Positions 24,225 to 36,490 are shown, counted from the stretch's first letter. The stretch is DNA of 64,000 nucleotides from Ctena decussata (GCA_963989385.1 OZ022507.1:56679400-56743399); one strand, 5' to 3'. Numbers and translations: made by a program. The notes: generated by a model not told the origin, from the sequence alone.

Positions 24225-24669
24225 AATGCAAAGAAGAATAACTGCTACATGTACCTAATATAAGTCTTTGTAGCTTGCGGGGATGGCGCGCAGAAAACAT
24301 TCACTATGTCATATAGTTAAATTTCCCCAATTTATTCAACCTTTTTCCCATTAAGTTACATACCAGAAGAAAGATAATTATTGCAGAAATAAACAGAGTT
24401 AACCCGTGGATTTTCAGTGTAATTTACTATTATACATGTAGTATGCCATATTTACAACTTAAAAATCCCCCAATTACACATAGACATAAAATATGAAAAA
24501 AAAAATAATCACACCTCTAAAGAAGAATAGATTTCTAAGAATCTAACATAAAATGTCGATGTTAATTCATGTTGTGGTAATATCATGTGAAACGTGACTT
24601 TCCTATATCACTCAATGCGTTTCCCGCTGTTGATTTTGTTGCTACTTATTGAACCGAATGATGAGGAAA

Positions 24670-24810
24670 TTTACGGTTGTACCAGATCATGTCAGGATCA
24701 TCGATGAGGCTTCTATAGCCGAAACTTTGAAGCATGGCTCATGTTCCTCTTTTGATTGTGTTCTGTGTTCTTGAAGAAACTCTATAAGATTTTAATTTCA
24801 ATTAGAAAGC
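24670..24810 (+). repeat. Dispersed repeat, copy 1 of 3
   Basis: gtaccagatcatgtcagg, then a gccgaaact segment and a tgttcttgaagaa(a)c tract, recur at 25293-25380 and 27291-27410. No TIR or tail recognised. The 138-codon open frame at 24756 begins inside it and is not convincing. Confidence 0.6.
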
Positions 24811-25292
24811 GGCAAACTATTGTCGGGGCAAGCAGTATTATGCTGTGGTCAAACTTAGCATTTTCGCTTTCTCGGATTTTACTGGTCGAACGTCCAGAAA
24901 ATTTAATGAACACTGAAGAACATTTGTTTCATAACAAAATAATCATGCTCAATTTATCAGTATGGCCTGTTTTACGAAAGTTGACGCAGTGCGCAGAAAT
25001 TATTTTGAATTCTGTGGATCGTAGAGGAAAACTCGATGTACTTTGTCTCAAACGGACCATCCTCCTATGTATCATTATCTACTTTCGGACACTTCAATGC
25101 AATTTGAACAATGTAGTTATCTTATTTTCTAGTGGCCCTGTAGGTATATATGCCAGTTTTTATTATGCCTGAAACTGATCATACATGGCCTCTTGCTACG
25201 ACACTTTACCATCAACCGAGACATACATAATTCAATTTACGGCTATGAATGGAATTTACATAAATGTCATTTACATAATTCATTTATTCTTT

Positions 25293-25385
25293 ATTAGCCG
25301 AAACTACGTAGTCTGGCCCATGTTCCTATATCTGTATGTATTCTCTGCTCTTGAAGGAACGTTTTATGATTTCAATTTTACCTCA
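25293..25385 (+). repeat. Dispersed repeat, copy 2 of 3
   Basis: gccgaaactacgtagtctgg, cccatgttcctatatctgta and ctctgctcttgaaggaac are nearly identical to copy 3 at 27330-27395, so these two are the younger pair. Confidence 0.65.
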
Positions 25386-25942
25386 CTGCCGCTGGTGTTG
25401 TACCGTGTGGAGGCCGTAAAAAGTCTCCCCGTACATCACCCATAGTGCAGATTATATTTCATTTACATCCTTTGAGATCAGAGGATAGATTCTGAGAAAT
25501 CTAAAATTTGAGATCGATTTAGACAATTATTCTAGATCATCGTCTTCTATATTATTTGGATCCAGTCTTTGAATCGACTGCCCAATTAAAATTAAGAAAT
25601 TACAGTATGTTTAGGCGGGCTGTAAGCCCGTCTATAGCTACGGTTGGCAAAACGATTTTGCGGAGGTCTTAACATATCTCTGTTTTTTGTAAGCCTACGC
25701 TACGCGCTCTACATTTTGAAACAGAGAAAATAGTTATGACATTTCTGTATAGTTTCTAAAATCCAGCCCATTGAACAAGGCAGAATGATTCGTCATAATC
25801 AATGTTGATTTATTCAAATTGAAAAATGCTTCAGTTTGCGACTTAAATCGATGTTTATCCCAGCGATCAACGCGTATAAATCAATTACGTAAATTAATCG
25901 CCGATGGTGAATACAAGTTGGCTTTTTTAAAAAAGAATCGGA

Positions 25943-26020
25943 CGGACGCTCGGCGCCCCGTTACTGCGGCTATGGATTCGTTCTGCTGAGGTGCGGGGAC
26001 AACGGCGATAGGAGAATTGA
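25943..26020 (+). repeat. Diverged copy of the actatggttacg repeat
   Basis: ggacggacgctcggcgcc and gataggagaattgaa line up with the block at 11317-11395. Weak match. Confidence 0.35.
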
Positions 26021-27290
26021 AATAATACTACTACTGAATCCAAAGCAGAGATCTGCTGTGCTATGCAATGCATAGTTGAAGCTGACGTGTCATTAAGGAT
26101 GAGATAACTTGGATTGTGGCTACTAGGCAGTGTTGTTTTGACTTTTATCTTGTCTGACTAATCTAACTGAACAAGAAAAAGACAGCAGTCATCATTTTTT
26201 ATCTTACAGATGACTGAAGTTAAAAGTGATCTTTTGCAGATGGATGCAATGGATATTTATTCTTTTGCAGAGTGACTGCAGTCAGCATTTAACCTGTTTA
26301 GACAGACTGCGGCGCTCTTTTATCGTTTGGAGTCAGTGACGAGTCTTTCGTGGTCCGCCAGGAGTATTCCGTTACGCAATATACAGTAAAAAGCTTGTCT
26401 AACGGCATTTCCTGGTTTATTTGAAACAAGTGTACAAAACCGCGAACATGCAGTCCAGCAAACTTAAATTGACTCACTAAATGCCATCAAAGCACTGCTG
26501 TTTACCTATAAAGCGGCTATTGCAAGACCAAGGCACAGTGGCCCAGCCTAAATGACCCATTGGCAAACACACACAAGAGTCAGACTCCAATATGACTCAG
26601 TCTGCCAAATGTCAGCATTTTGTGGGCAATTAGTTATCCTGTATTTCTTCCTAATGCTCATCTTGCGGTATGTGGAGCCCATGAATAAAAAATGGGTGAA
26701 TGCACATGCCTGCACCATTGCTACTATAAATAATATCAAACTTCATTTTCAACAGTACAGCTATTAAATGGAGACTCTGACAATGTCGTCAAAATCAATT
26801 GCTTGTGAAATTTGCAATGGAGCACCGTCTACAGTCGAGAAGAAGTTTGCCTCCTATATGATTCAAACCTTGACCGTGTTACGGTTCAGAAGATAAGGCA
26901 ACGTTTATTGAACAAGTAACAGGGATGAAGGAAATGCCAGCACCATATCTTCCACCGATTCAATTCAAAAGTGAAACCAATCACAATAGCACCCCTACTG
27001 TATAAAAACAACACTTTTTAGGACCATTTTTTTCTTTGCTTAACAAAATTTGTGATTTATGGTATTCAATAAAATAATCTAAATATTTGACAAAAACCTA
27101 TTGTTTTCAAAACGGATTTTATCTAAATTTCGTCTCGAAGAGCTAGCTTATCATTATGGAATGGAGTGCTTCTGTCATCATCCATCATATGTCTGTGCGT
27201 TAACATTTTCGAAACGTCTCCTCTAAACCATTTGAATAAAATGCCCGCCTTTCAGTACTTTCAGTACTTTGATTTTTTTTTTCTGGTTTC

Positions 27291-27410
27291 GTACCAGATA
27301 TTGTCAGGGTCACTGACGAGCTTCATTAGCTGAAACTACGTAGTCTGGCCCATGTTCCTATATCTGTATGTATTCTCTGCTCTTGAAGGAACTTTTTATG
27401 ATTTTAATTA
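27291..27410 (+). repeat. Dispersed repeat, copy 3 of 3
   Basis: Begins with cgtaccagatattgtcaggg, as copy 1 does, and continues with the same tail as copy 2. It joins the two other copies into one family of at least 120 bp. Confidence 0.65.
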
Positions 27411-27510
27411 TTCAACTTAGGGCTTATATGGGGCACAGGGTTACTAATTTCATAAGTGTGCTCACGCGATTACCATGAAGCTGGTTCTCATACATTTATA
27501 AGTCATAATA

Positions 27511-28123
27511 TACTGAGCATCAAAAGAAACGCCCACAAGTTTAAGTTCGATTTTCTTCTGTCAGCGTTTATAGTTTTAAATCACGTAAAGCAGCAAATAC
27601 TACTGATCTCTGCCAACAATATAAACTTGGCTTCTTGCAAAAGTAAACTTTCATTAAAGAATTATCTCAGTATATCATGAAACATTCAAAGTTGTTGTAA
27701 GACTTGTTTTTCTTTTCTTTTCAAAACACACAAAAAAAAGAGTGTCACAAGGTTTATGGAAAATCCCTTGGTAAGCAAACGTTACTGTTTCCACTGTTAC
27801 TGTTATCTGAAACGCAAGGCCCAAATGTTTTTTGCTTTTACCTATGCTTGCTGCGGACAGTATGTATAGATAAAATTATTGGTCGAACATTTTATGGAAT
27901 TGAAAATTCAGCTTCTGAAATTATGGTTACTGTAAATTTAACCCCGTCACAAATAAAGCGCCCTGGTGTTTATAGTTTATGGAAAGTCGATGCAATAAGG
28001 GGCTCATTTTGTCGGAATAGCCTATCAAGCAAAGTAGCTTAAAACGTCTAAATAAGATAATATGCCTATGCTTTCAAATAAAATAGGCGCATATATTGCG
28101 GGCGTTTCTTTTGATGTTCAGTA
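27511..28123. mobile_element. TA-flanked TIR transposon (Tc1/mariner-like), non-autonomous
   Basis: The termini are TACTGAGCATCAAAAGAAAC on the left and, in inverse, TACTGAACATCAAAAGAAAC on the right, with TA duplicated outside (27509-27510 and 28124-28125). A left-hand half copy lies at 47030-47670 with the same interior. The 112-codon frame at 27704-28042 shows no transposase motif I recognise. The TA target and TAC-start termini fit the Tc1/mariner group. Confidence 0.8.
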
Positions 28124-28129
28124 TAGTTT

Positions 28130-28856
28130 GCACACCTCGACCTCAACATAGCTTCACTTCTGCTAATGTACCAGATTTCAACAGTGGACACTTGTCTAGG
28201 CCTTCATACGACAAAGGACCGTCTGTCTTAATGTAAATGGGTACACTTCCAAAGGAAGAAACTTCGCAAATTTTATCTCCGACAAAGGGTTTTCTCTTCA
28301 AGGAAATAATTTGCTCCTAGGGCAGCAAAGTCTTTCCTTTAAGGGCCGTTCAGACTGGTCAGTCCTCGCTTTTTACTATATAGATTCCCAAAGCTACGTA
28401 AATGGTCCAAACGATCACGATCTGAGTATATCCATCTCAAACAGGTCGTAAGATACTGTTTTGTGCAACAGTGCAGTTGCATCATAATGGGAAACCAAAA
28501 CTAATTAGTGACCTGCTACTTGGACTGAGTCATACGGTATTGGTTTCATTTTAGGCTTATTACATAATATTCTCATGGGACTTTGCGCTAGGCCGATTAA
28601 GTTGTATACCGCTTAAAGGATGAAGGTTAGAGATCTACTTCTTAATTTGTTTTTCGCATGCATTTTATTCCGCTACAGACTATTTAGTAGTTTAGCGTAT
28701 ACCTGCATGTCCAGCAGCATCTGTCAGTCTATCAATGGCATTGTTGGACATGCCACAGAGTGATCATAGCAAACTTAAAAATAAAATTGGTGAAACGGCT
28801 GCCTTAGCATAGAACATTTCGAATTTTGGTCCGATCCATACGGCATTAGGGAGAGT

Positions 28857-28901
<45 letters not shown>

Positions 28902-29490
28902 TTGCCCACAAACATATGAATGTATTAACTGTTAATGTTAAAGGAAAACACTCACTAAAGTGAATGTTGGACTCAAATTAAAGATTCTAATAAAACATGA
29001 AATTTGCCGAAAATTTCATGAAAATCGGCCTTAGATATAATAAGAAAGATATGACAATTAAAAGATATTAAAATGTTGTGCTGGGAACCAGAAATCTGTG
29101 AGTTAATGACGTCATAAACTCACAGCCAAAAATGAAAATCCTTAATAACTTAAGTTTGAAACAAATTGTAGATAAATGAAATGCATAAATCTATATTTTA
29201 CTTCATTAAGGAACAATTAAAACTAAATAATACTGTAAAAGTCAGCAATTTATGCTCTTTTTCTAGATTTAAATATTTATCATTTTAAAATCTTCATATC
29301 TTTCTTATTTTAAGTCCGATTTTCATGTAATTTTCAACAAATTTAATTGCTAATCAAGATCTATCGTTTGAAGTCTTTCATATTTAAGTGAGTGCATTCT
29401 TTTAATAATTTTAACTTTTTTTCTCTTCAGTAATAAGCAGCAGACTAAATTGTGGGAAAATCTATATAATTATCTCAAACATTGTCGATC
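28130..29490. other. Unassigned, with a (GA)n run at 28861-28901
   Basis: Apart from the GA microsatellite there is a loosely mirrored pair of AT-rich segments (about 28990-29060 and 29280-29350: a atttcatgaaaatcgg-type motif and its inverse near 29310-29335), which may be the arms of an old MITE. Confidence 0.4.
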
Positions 29491-29502
29491 ATTTCAGATG
29501 CT

Positions 29503-30184
29503 TTTATTGATTTGATGCTTAACGTCCACGGTAAATAGATCACACTGGTCTGGCATTCAACACAGGTAACGAAGACAATGTACATGAAATTTGCTTGTTC
29601 CGCTCATCAGGATAAGTTTGTTTCAGAAGTATAGTCTCACGGACCATCCGACCACCGACTCTTGAAATAGGAATCAAAAGTTTTACTGAATTGATATGCA
29701 TAGTCAAGAAATGCTTGAAAACAATTTTTGGGCTACAACGCCTAGGCAACGAATCGGTGTAGAAACTTATTCAAGCACTGTATTTAAACTACACGGAATT
29801 TGTTCGAAAATCCTATCTGACTAAGAGGTATAACAAACTGCCGGGTCCGTAAGAATGATAGTTTCAAATTACTCTAAGAAGTATGCGAAAACAATCGAGT
29901 TTTATAGTTCGTGGCTTCGTTGCCTATGTTGAATGCCAGACCAGTGTGTAGATGTGGTCATGTCGGGACGGTCAGTTAACCTAGCCACACTATTCCTGGG
30001 CAGGTTTAGACCTTCTAAGCGGTTAACCAGTACTAAGTGCACATACTTTCGCCAGTAACTGACAACTACCCTTCTTGAATCAGCGGAAGGATAAACGAAA
30101 GTTTGTGGCCAGACCGAGTTTCGAACCCAGGACCTCTGACTTATGAGTCAGGTGCCCTACCGATTGCGCTATGCAGCCCGGCAG
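29503..30184 (-). repeat. tRNA-derived SINE, family A, copy 3, split by an insertion, 10-bp TSD
   Basis: Minus strand: the head begins near 30184 with an intact A box and tgggttcgaaactc B box, CAT at the anticodon position, and the usual body. The 3' part is cut by the element at 29541-29948 and resumes at 29535 with the gtggacgtt motif and tail. ttcagatgct flanks the whole at 29493-29502 and 30185-30194. This gives a clean order: SINE first, palindromic element second. Confidence 0.92.
29541..29948. mobile_element. Palindromic CAC/GTG element nested in a SINE, 5-bp TSD (TAGAT)
   Basis: Left terminus CACACTGGTCTGGCATTCAA; the reverse complement of the right terminus is identical for these 20 bases and continues for many more with divergence (arms of roughly 190 bp). 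TAGAT lies at 29536-29540 and 29949-29953. Removing the element and one TAGAT restores the SINE consensus found at 37146 and elsewhere, so boundaries and TSD are proved by the empty site. No transposase. The minus-strand open frame at 29540-29749 is just one arm. Four nucleotides after CAC are ACTG, close to the RAG heptamer CACAGTG. Confidence 0.9.
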
Positions 30185-30199
30185 TTCAGATGCTCATCG

Positions 30200-30885
30200 G
30201 TTCCCAAGGCGAGTTGTAATTAATGTGAACCCCCGTCAAAATGAACGGATACTTAAATCATATTTAATTGCAAAATTTAGAACAGTTTCGAAGTATATTT
30301 ACCAGGAAAATCTAATAGCGTAATGACTTTAAAAATAATCAGTAACAGAAAAGAAAAAGTATTATAATGAGAAAAAAAGATCACTCATATTCTGTGTAGC
30401 AGACTCCAAGTCATTCTAGTCACAGATCAAACGAAAATATGCAGAAGTAATCCAAATAGGTTTGTAAATATTACATGCCAAGAATGACTTAATCGTTTTT
30501 GCAAATATTTGCCGACGTAAATAAGGCGGATTCGGACTTTTTTGTTTTTAATGTCGAATCATTGATGTCGCAATTCTTGACACATTTCTTGTATTAATGC
30601 AGACATGAGAGATGACACATAAGAAGCTATAAAACATTTAGAAAGGGGGTAGGTGGACCAAATTTATTGTCTCCAGAGTAAATCGATTTTTTGGCTAATA
30701 TTTTGTCAAACAATTTAATGGTTCTTTTTTTCACTCTGGAACTAGTACCTTTACGAAAAAATGAACGATTATAATACAGGCGAATCTCTTGGCTGGACAT
30801 CTACGTCTTTAACAAGGTATACGTTTCCGCTATCACTAAGTATGACTTGTGTTACTTTGGGGTTAGAGAACGGTACTCGGCGGTA
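30200..30885. other. Unassigned
   Basis: No gene or repeat structure seen. Confidence 0.45.
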
Positions 30886-30887
30886 GA

Positions 30888-31715
30888 TATTTTAAGTGCA
30901 CCATTGCATAATTAAAAAAAGAAAAGGACCAATAATGTACGTATGCACGTATGTTTTGTCAGCTTTACAAGTGTTTTTGACAATTTTTGACAAATAGACG
31001 AAATGGCTGAGTGCCACGAATATGGTTAAAAGTAAGATTTGTAAGCTATACACATAAAGCTTGCATACGATAAGTCTTGGGTTAAAGTTAATAATGAACA
31101 TATAGTCCAGTTATTGTGCTGCAAAAATGTTTGAAACCCTAACATCTCATTTCCTGTTTAAAAATAGTAGGTACGAAAATTATCGGAAATGGAACCATTT
31201 CAACCCAATATCCCCATTCCCTATACACCATGTGGGAAAAGACAACACAAGATTAGACACCATCAAAGCCATCACCAGCGGCAGCCAGGTGAACAGATGT
31301 TTCCCATGTACATGGTCATCGGGGTAGCCATAAAATTACAAACTATATATCAATAGCAGAAGAAGCAGCAAACAACACATAACACAAGAAAAACAAACAG
31401 AAGTGCTGCCTTGGGACAGCAATGAAATTGGGGTGGGGTGGGGGCTTAACTAGTTTGCGGTCGACCCCTATGAGCTAAAGCTTCTGTTTGTTCCAAGACT
31501 GAAACTTCTAATTCAAATTCCGTTTTGTGTATGTCTGGCGTTGATGTCACCTGTATAGCTGTCCAGTTTGCTTTCTGTTTTGCTTGGTGGTTTGAAATAG
31601 AAAATAGGTACAAATACATGTAGATGATTTCACTATTAATTTCAGCATAAGACTTGATGAATGCATTGTTACCATTTTCCGTTACAAACAGTCACATTCT
31701 CTGACTTTTAGACTT
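30888..31715. repeat. Dispersed repeat family D, copy A, left part
   Basis: Matches copy B in two pieces: 30888-31100 with 54480-54665, and 31105-31715 with 59535-60155. Landmarks include tgtacgtatg, tatacaccatgtgggaaa, ccagcggcagccaggtgaac and aatagaaaatagg. The part around 31390-31470 shares its gggggctta-type core with PLE tails at 19900 and 45190. The open frames here are not conserved between copies. Confidence 0.75.
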
Positions 31716-33797
31716 ATACAAGTCTCCTACTTAAAACATATTTTACTTTTCTGAATATTTTCAGTCTTTATCAAGCCATTGACTCGAAGTAGGAGACTTA
31801 TAAACCTTGCATAGACAGCCTAGACCCCCAAGTAGTATCATTTATCTAAAGTGAAAGAAATACAGCTTAATGTTTATTTAGTTAACTCCGCCAGTTGTTA
31901 AATATTTCACACCAATTCCAGCAAGGTGCCACTGACCACTGTAACATTATTTTATTTCCTTTGACTTCCCAGGAATTCATTCAAGGCTGAATTTTATTGA
32001 CAGAGAGGAGCATAAAATTAAAGTAATGTGGAATTTGTTTTATATGTTCTGGTATAATATAGTGTATCCTTCACTGACAAAAACATGTTGTGGCACCTCA
32101 ATAAAGAGCACCTCCCCAAGGCGGATTTGTACACCATAAATATTTAAAAAATGAGATACCTAAGATACATGTAATGACCGTATTTTTCTTAAAGTGGAAC
32201 AGTTCGGTTTTACAAAGCAGTAATGCGCCCAAAAGATACATAAGGAATGTTAAACAGTGTGGACCCTGATAAGGCAGCTCCTTTAGCAGTCTGCTCTGGG
32301 TCTTCATTTGTTTGCTCAGACCTGTCTGTCCCAATACTAAGGATTTTACAGTAATGCCAGTCCTAATCAGGTTTCATGAAGAAACTAGAAAATTGTGTCT
32401 GTAAGACACGAATGATGTCCCCATGCAGCACCTGTCACAGGACAATGCACCTCCCTAAAGCAGCTCTAAAGCACAAACACTATCTAAAAAGAATCAGTTG
32501 ACAATTGCACTATCTCATTATTCTTTAATGCCGAAAACAATCCAAAATTACTAAGTTCAAAAGGCTGTCATTTCTGTCAAAATTAATTTTATCTTTTTAA
32601 AAAATCTAGTCACATCTTCATTATGCCCCCAACATGTGTACATAGTTTGAAAAGAACCCATTAAAACTATAGAAGTTGATTACACAAACACCTTACCATA
32701 GAGTGTAAAAGGCTGCCCAAAATGACTTAGTTTAAAAGGCCGTAACTACATAAAAATTAATTTCTTCTCCATCAAAAACCCACATGTACATTTTCATTAT
32801 TTCCACAACAACTATGCATGGTTTGAAAAAAGATCCATTGAAAACTGTGGGAGGAGTTGATTACACAATCTCCATAACCTACAATGAAAAAAAAAGCCTA
32901 AAATGACTATGTTCACAAGGCCGTAATTCTGTCAAAATAAATTCTGCCTGCATCAAAAATCTACATGCACATCTTCATGTCCACAACATGTACGCAAAGT
33001 TTGAAAAAGATCCATTTAAAACTGTGGGAGAAGTTGATTACACAAACTCTATACAATAAAGTGTGACGAACGGACAGATGGACTGACAGACAGACAGGAG
33101 CAAATCTTAGTGCCCCCTGACTATCGTCACAGGGGCGTAATAAAACATCCCTGCATTGTACATAATCACGTTGGTAACACCAATTTCGCTACCTATGCTT
33201 TCGACTGAGACGGTACTATACAAAATAGCTGTTGACCGAGAATTCAGTCCTAAGCGCTACAAATACCGATAGATGATACTTTTGTTAATGGCTGTCGAGC
33301 AAGCTAATACTGTTGTCGATTGTCTCGGTCGACAGCCATTTTTATATGCATGGTAACTGACTGACAGGAAGGAAAATTGGTATTACCACGTTGATAATCT
33401 GAACTGTTATATAATTCCACTATTGCAGAACTTTGTGAAATGCCAAGTCTCAGATCACAGCATTTGTCTGCACAGACTGATCAGAACCTTCGTTTTTCGC
33501 TATCCCTTCACATATTATAATAAAGTCTTTACTTATTTACTTACTTATTAAAAATACAACTAAAGAGTTTATCATAGTTCAACATCTGGAGAATGACCAA
33601 GAGATCCTTATCTAAATAATCCCTACTTAATGGATCAGTTCTGCTGAAAGGTGAAGCAATATTGATACCATAACCTATTGCCAGGCTAAAAATAGCTGAT
33701 TCTTAATTTGTCTCGACTCTGCAAGTCTCTTATTCAGCTGCCCTTAAATTGGGATCAGAGAGGCATATTGCTGAATATGAGACTGAATATCAGTCTA
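31716..33797. mobile_element. 2.1-kb insertion inside repeat copy A, tctgac direct repeat
   Basis: Copy B is continuous where copy A breaks. The inserted block is flanked by tctgac at 31710-31715 and 33798-33803. Its ends form a short inverted repeat (TAGACTTATACAAGTCTC on the left, from 31719; TAGACTGATATTCAGTCTC from the right). An inner hairpin (acaagtctcctactt with aagtaggagactt) lies at 31727-31806. It carries a ~177-bp tandem array (32560-33065) and no transposase. An unclassified non-autonomous element, or a composite. Confidence 0.65.
32560..33110 (+). repeat. Tandem array, ~177-bp period
   Basis: Three units align on gtttgaaaa(a) at about 32645, 32821 and 32999 (176 and 178 bp apart), each with gttgattacacaa and a aggccgtaa segment. 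The array ends in a gacagacagacagg tract and a ccctgactatcgtcacaggg hairpin-like end at 33114-33134. It lies within the insertion at 31716. Confidence 0.75.
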
Positions 33798-33803
33798 TCT
33801 GAC

Positions 33804-34032
33804 TATTATCACTGTCAGAAGCGTTTTAAAATCGATGAAACATACGTACAATTGTGTCCCTTTCTCCTGTATATGTTTATTATATTTCGAATATATTTTG
33901 TATAGCTTTTGATGTTCTTGCCTTTACATACAGTTCTGCTGTGTTTGATTGGTGTGCTTGTTATCTTAGATGTACTGTTCCGTTTGGTCAGTTACGTTTC
34001 TTCCGTCTTCTTTCGGTGTCTTCTATGGGCCG
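33804..34032. repeat. Dispersed repeat family D, copy A, right part
   Basis: cagaagcgtt, aaacatacgtacaatt and the following tttctc-tatatgttt run match 60170-60385 of copy B. It continues copy A after the 2.1-kb insertion. Confidence 0.7.
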
Positions 34033-34250
34033 CATCATGTGACTTCCAACAATGTGGAAATTTTGTCTTGTGATATTCAAATCTTCCTTATCCTTTACAC
34101 AGGGTAATTAGAGCAGCTCTATGGCCTGGGTAACTTCTATAGTAGGCTGATGTGATAAGCGAAAGCTCTGATCAGACTGCAATCATTGCAGTCTGATCTG
34201 AGCCCTTGCTTGTCAAAAATGCCACTTGTTGGAAATCACATGGTGTGGCT
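34033..34250. mobile_element. Palindromic MITE with internal hairpin
   Basis: catgtgacttccaacaa at the left and the reverse complement of ttgttggaaatcacatg at the right are near-identical. In the centre, gctctgatcagactgcaa and its inverse (34165-34203) make a tight hairpin. Outermost bases are cat/cac, reminiscent of the CAC elements, but no 5-bp TSD could be established. Confidence 0.6.
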
Positions 34251-34264
34251 GATTTTAGTTTTTT

Positions 34265-34560
34265 AGTGGACTAGTAGACTAGTTTAAATAGCGCTCGACT
34301 ATCAACTATAACTATACTAAGAACTAAGACTATCGGGTGGCGGATTCACACCGGATATATTTTGATTTCTAATAACATAGGTAGTCTATGATTTAATGAG
34401 TTTCACTTCATTTTTGAGCCTTGTGTGGAGACAAATTAGTAAAAACCCGAAGAATTCATTGAATAATAATCAAATTTATAGACTATTTCTTTAATACCAA
34501 ACGATGATGAAAACTAAATCCGCCCATTTTGGATAGTCAGTTCTCAAGCGCATCAACATG
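34265..34560. repeat. Dispersed repeat with GGCGGATT inverted ends, copy 1
   Basis: An actat-gact-rich leader is followed by ggcggatt (34339-34346) and, in inverse, aatccgcc (34517-34524). The same order occurs at 39110-39418. The leader alone recurs near 44215-44290. Confidence 0.55.
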
Positions 34561-35309
34561 TGCAGCATGCGCATTTCACCCTTGTGAATAGATATTCTGC
34601 GAAACTCTTAAAAGAATAGTATACCATGTGTTGGTTGGTTGATTGTTTTGGGCTTAGTTAAACATATTTAATTTCTCTTTTTTCGTAACATATTACAACA
34701 ACAACATACAAAATAAACTAGGATTGACACAAAATCAAATCGCTTATTTGGTTTTCCTCCAAAAGGGGCGCGACAACCTTTGAGACAGTATTTTAGTCTA
34801 TATAGATCCGTCTCACAAAGAAAACGACAAAGAAAAAGGAGATAACAGGGTTTAAATACGGTAAAAAAAAAACCTCCCAGCCCAAACCTGCTGCAAGTGC
34901 GGCCGGTCCTTGCCATCCTGTTTTCCAAATTACATGTAGTGGAGCGCTCTAACACTGAAACTTACTTATCACCGTCGCACGAATCGACGGCCCCGATTTC
35001 AGTGCGAAGCGTCTTCTATACGGACATACCAATCTGTGTAAGTGGTATAACATATATATGCATTCATTTTATCTGATTCCTATTCTTTATAATGGACCAC
35101 CGACTAGCTGCCTGGAACGATAACTGGCAAGTCTAATCCGTGGCTACAACCCCAGTTTGCAGGCGGTTTAAGCTGCAGTGTGCAAGTTTCAGCCTGCTAA
35201 ATTATTTGTCTTATTATGGCTCGTTTCGTGCAACTTGATATCTTAAAAGGCTGATCAAGATGTTAGACGAGTAACTTGAATGTTTATTCATTTGAAGTAC
35301 AGATACGGG

Positions 35310-35520
35310 CCTCTGTGTGGCTTAAACATTAGGTACCTCACCGCTGTGTGTTCAAGCCTCGGTCGCGTACATGGAGAAAGCCAAGTTCTGCCTACGGAAG
35401 GTGAGGGGTTTTTTTTGTTTTTGTTTTTTGCCGGATGCTCCGGTTTTCACCCATCTCTGCTTAATGCTTGACAAAAGTGAAATATTCTTGAAGTGCCGTA
35501 AAACCCATGTCCTATCCTCT
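35310..35520 (+). repeat. Probable tRNA-derived SINE, family C
   Basis: gtgttcaagcctcggtcg resembles a B box; tggagaaagccaagttctgc, a ccggatgctccgg hairpin and a gaagtgccgtaaaaccca end follow. The overlapping open frames on both strands are not genes. Only one copy is in the window, so the call rests on composition. Confidence 0.4.
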
Positions 35521-35559
35521 GTACAAATAGAGACATTCTTTCGAAGGAATGACAAAGAC

Positions 35560-35960
35560 ATGACGAGACTTTATCTTTGAACCCTCACAGAGACACGAGC
35601 ACCGTACATGAAATGGAATGATTGTCCTCCTACCCCGTATAATTATCTTCAACAGTTCTGACGCTTGATTAACGTAAAAGGTATTTTTAAAGGTTTCCCA
35701 TAGCCTATTAGCCGTAGGGGCATTCGGGGTTAGAGGCCCACTGTAACTTGGGCACAGCAAACGAAAGGCGGAGCCCATTCTCCTCCTTTCGCTGCCATAT
35801 CCTTCCCTAATTCATAGAAGGTACCTTTTACTGCTGGGTTGACAGAGACTGTCTTTCAGTCGTCGCATAGCGAAGCCAGGGTGCGATCTCACGACCTTGT
35901 GGCGACTTTCTTCACCATAACCGAGCATCTCTAACCACTCGACCACGGCGCCCACGGACA
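35560..35960 (-). repeat. tRNA-derived SINE-like element with Ser/Leu-type head
   Basis: The minus strand begins near 35957 with cgccgtggtcgagtggttag, the characteristic A-box start of type II (Ser/Leu) tRNAs, and includes gtcgtgagatcgcaccct as the B-box region. A GC-richer body follows. The two open frames on this strand are translations of it. Confidence 0.5.
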
Positions 35961-36029
35961 GACAAGAGTGTATTAGGCATAAGATAAGAGGACATATGTG
36001 TAAAACTAAAGCTGGGCTTGTAAATAAGC

Positions 36030-36490
36030 TGGGTATAGTTAAATTCTTTAGAAGCAAGGAATACACCCGAGAAACGAAAAGAGCAGACTCGGTCTAATTT
36101 AATCTGCTCATTACCAGTAATGAAATTTGCACACCGGTCACTCTCCCTAGCACTGGCTGAAGCAGAAGACTATCTAAGTTTTCAACATCTTTTGAAACGA
36201 ACTCAATGATCCAAAAGGACCTGAAAATATAAGCTTCCAATTATGATGATGTACTGGGAGCCATTTTACGGCCGCCACCCGACACAACACCAGCTGCAGT
36301 GAAAATGAACCACTTCTGAACAGTTAGATATGGAAGGACATTCGGCGGCGTGTGCGACTATGGTTACGTACAGCTGAGCCACCCGGGGAACGTCGTTACG
36401 ATAATTGAAACGACAACAACATGAGCAGTTACATCCTTTGGAAGCAAGGGATACACCAAAGAAATGAAAGGCACGCACTCGTTACTGTAT
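36030..36490 (+). repeat. Repeat block with ~390-bp-spaced direct repeats and the actatggttacg core
   Basis: gaagcaaggaatacaccc (36053) and gaagcaagggatacacca (36440) begin two similar ~45-bp segments. Between them lies the 36340-36415 copy of the block at 11317. The layout could be a degraded repeat with short terminal duplications; no coding partner was found. Confidence 0.45.

Noticed and set aside
24756..25172. 138-codon frame
   Set aside because: It starts inside a dispersed repeat, is leucine/isoleucine-rich as expected in AT-rich DNA, and shows no motif.
27704..28042. 112-codon frame as a transposase
   Set aside because: No DDE/D or DNA-binding motif seen, and the second copy of the element does not preserve the frame.
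34033..34250. Fifth member of the CAC/5-bp-TSD group
   Set aside because: One end reads CAT rather than CAC and no 5-bp direct repeat could be aligned.
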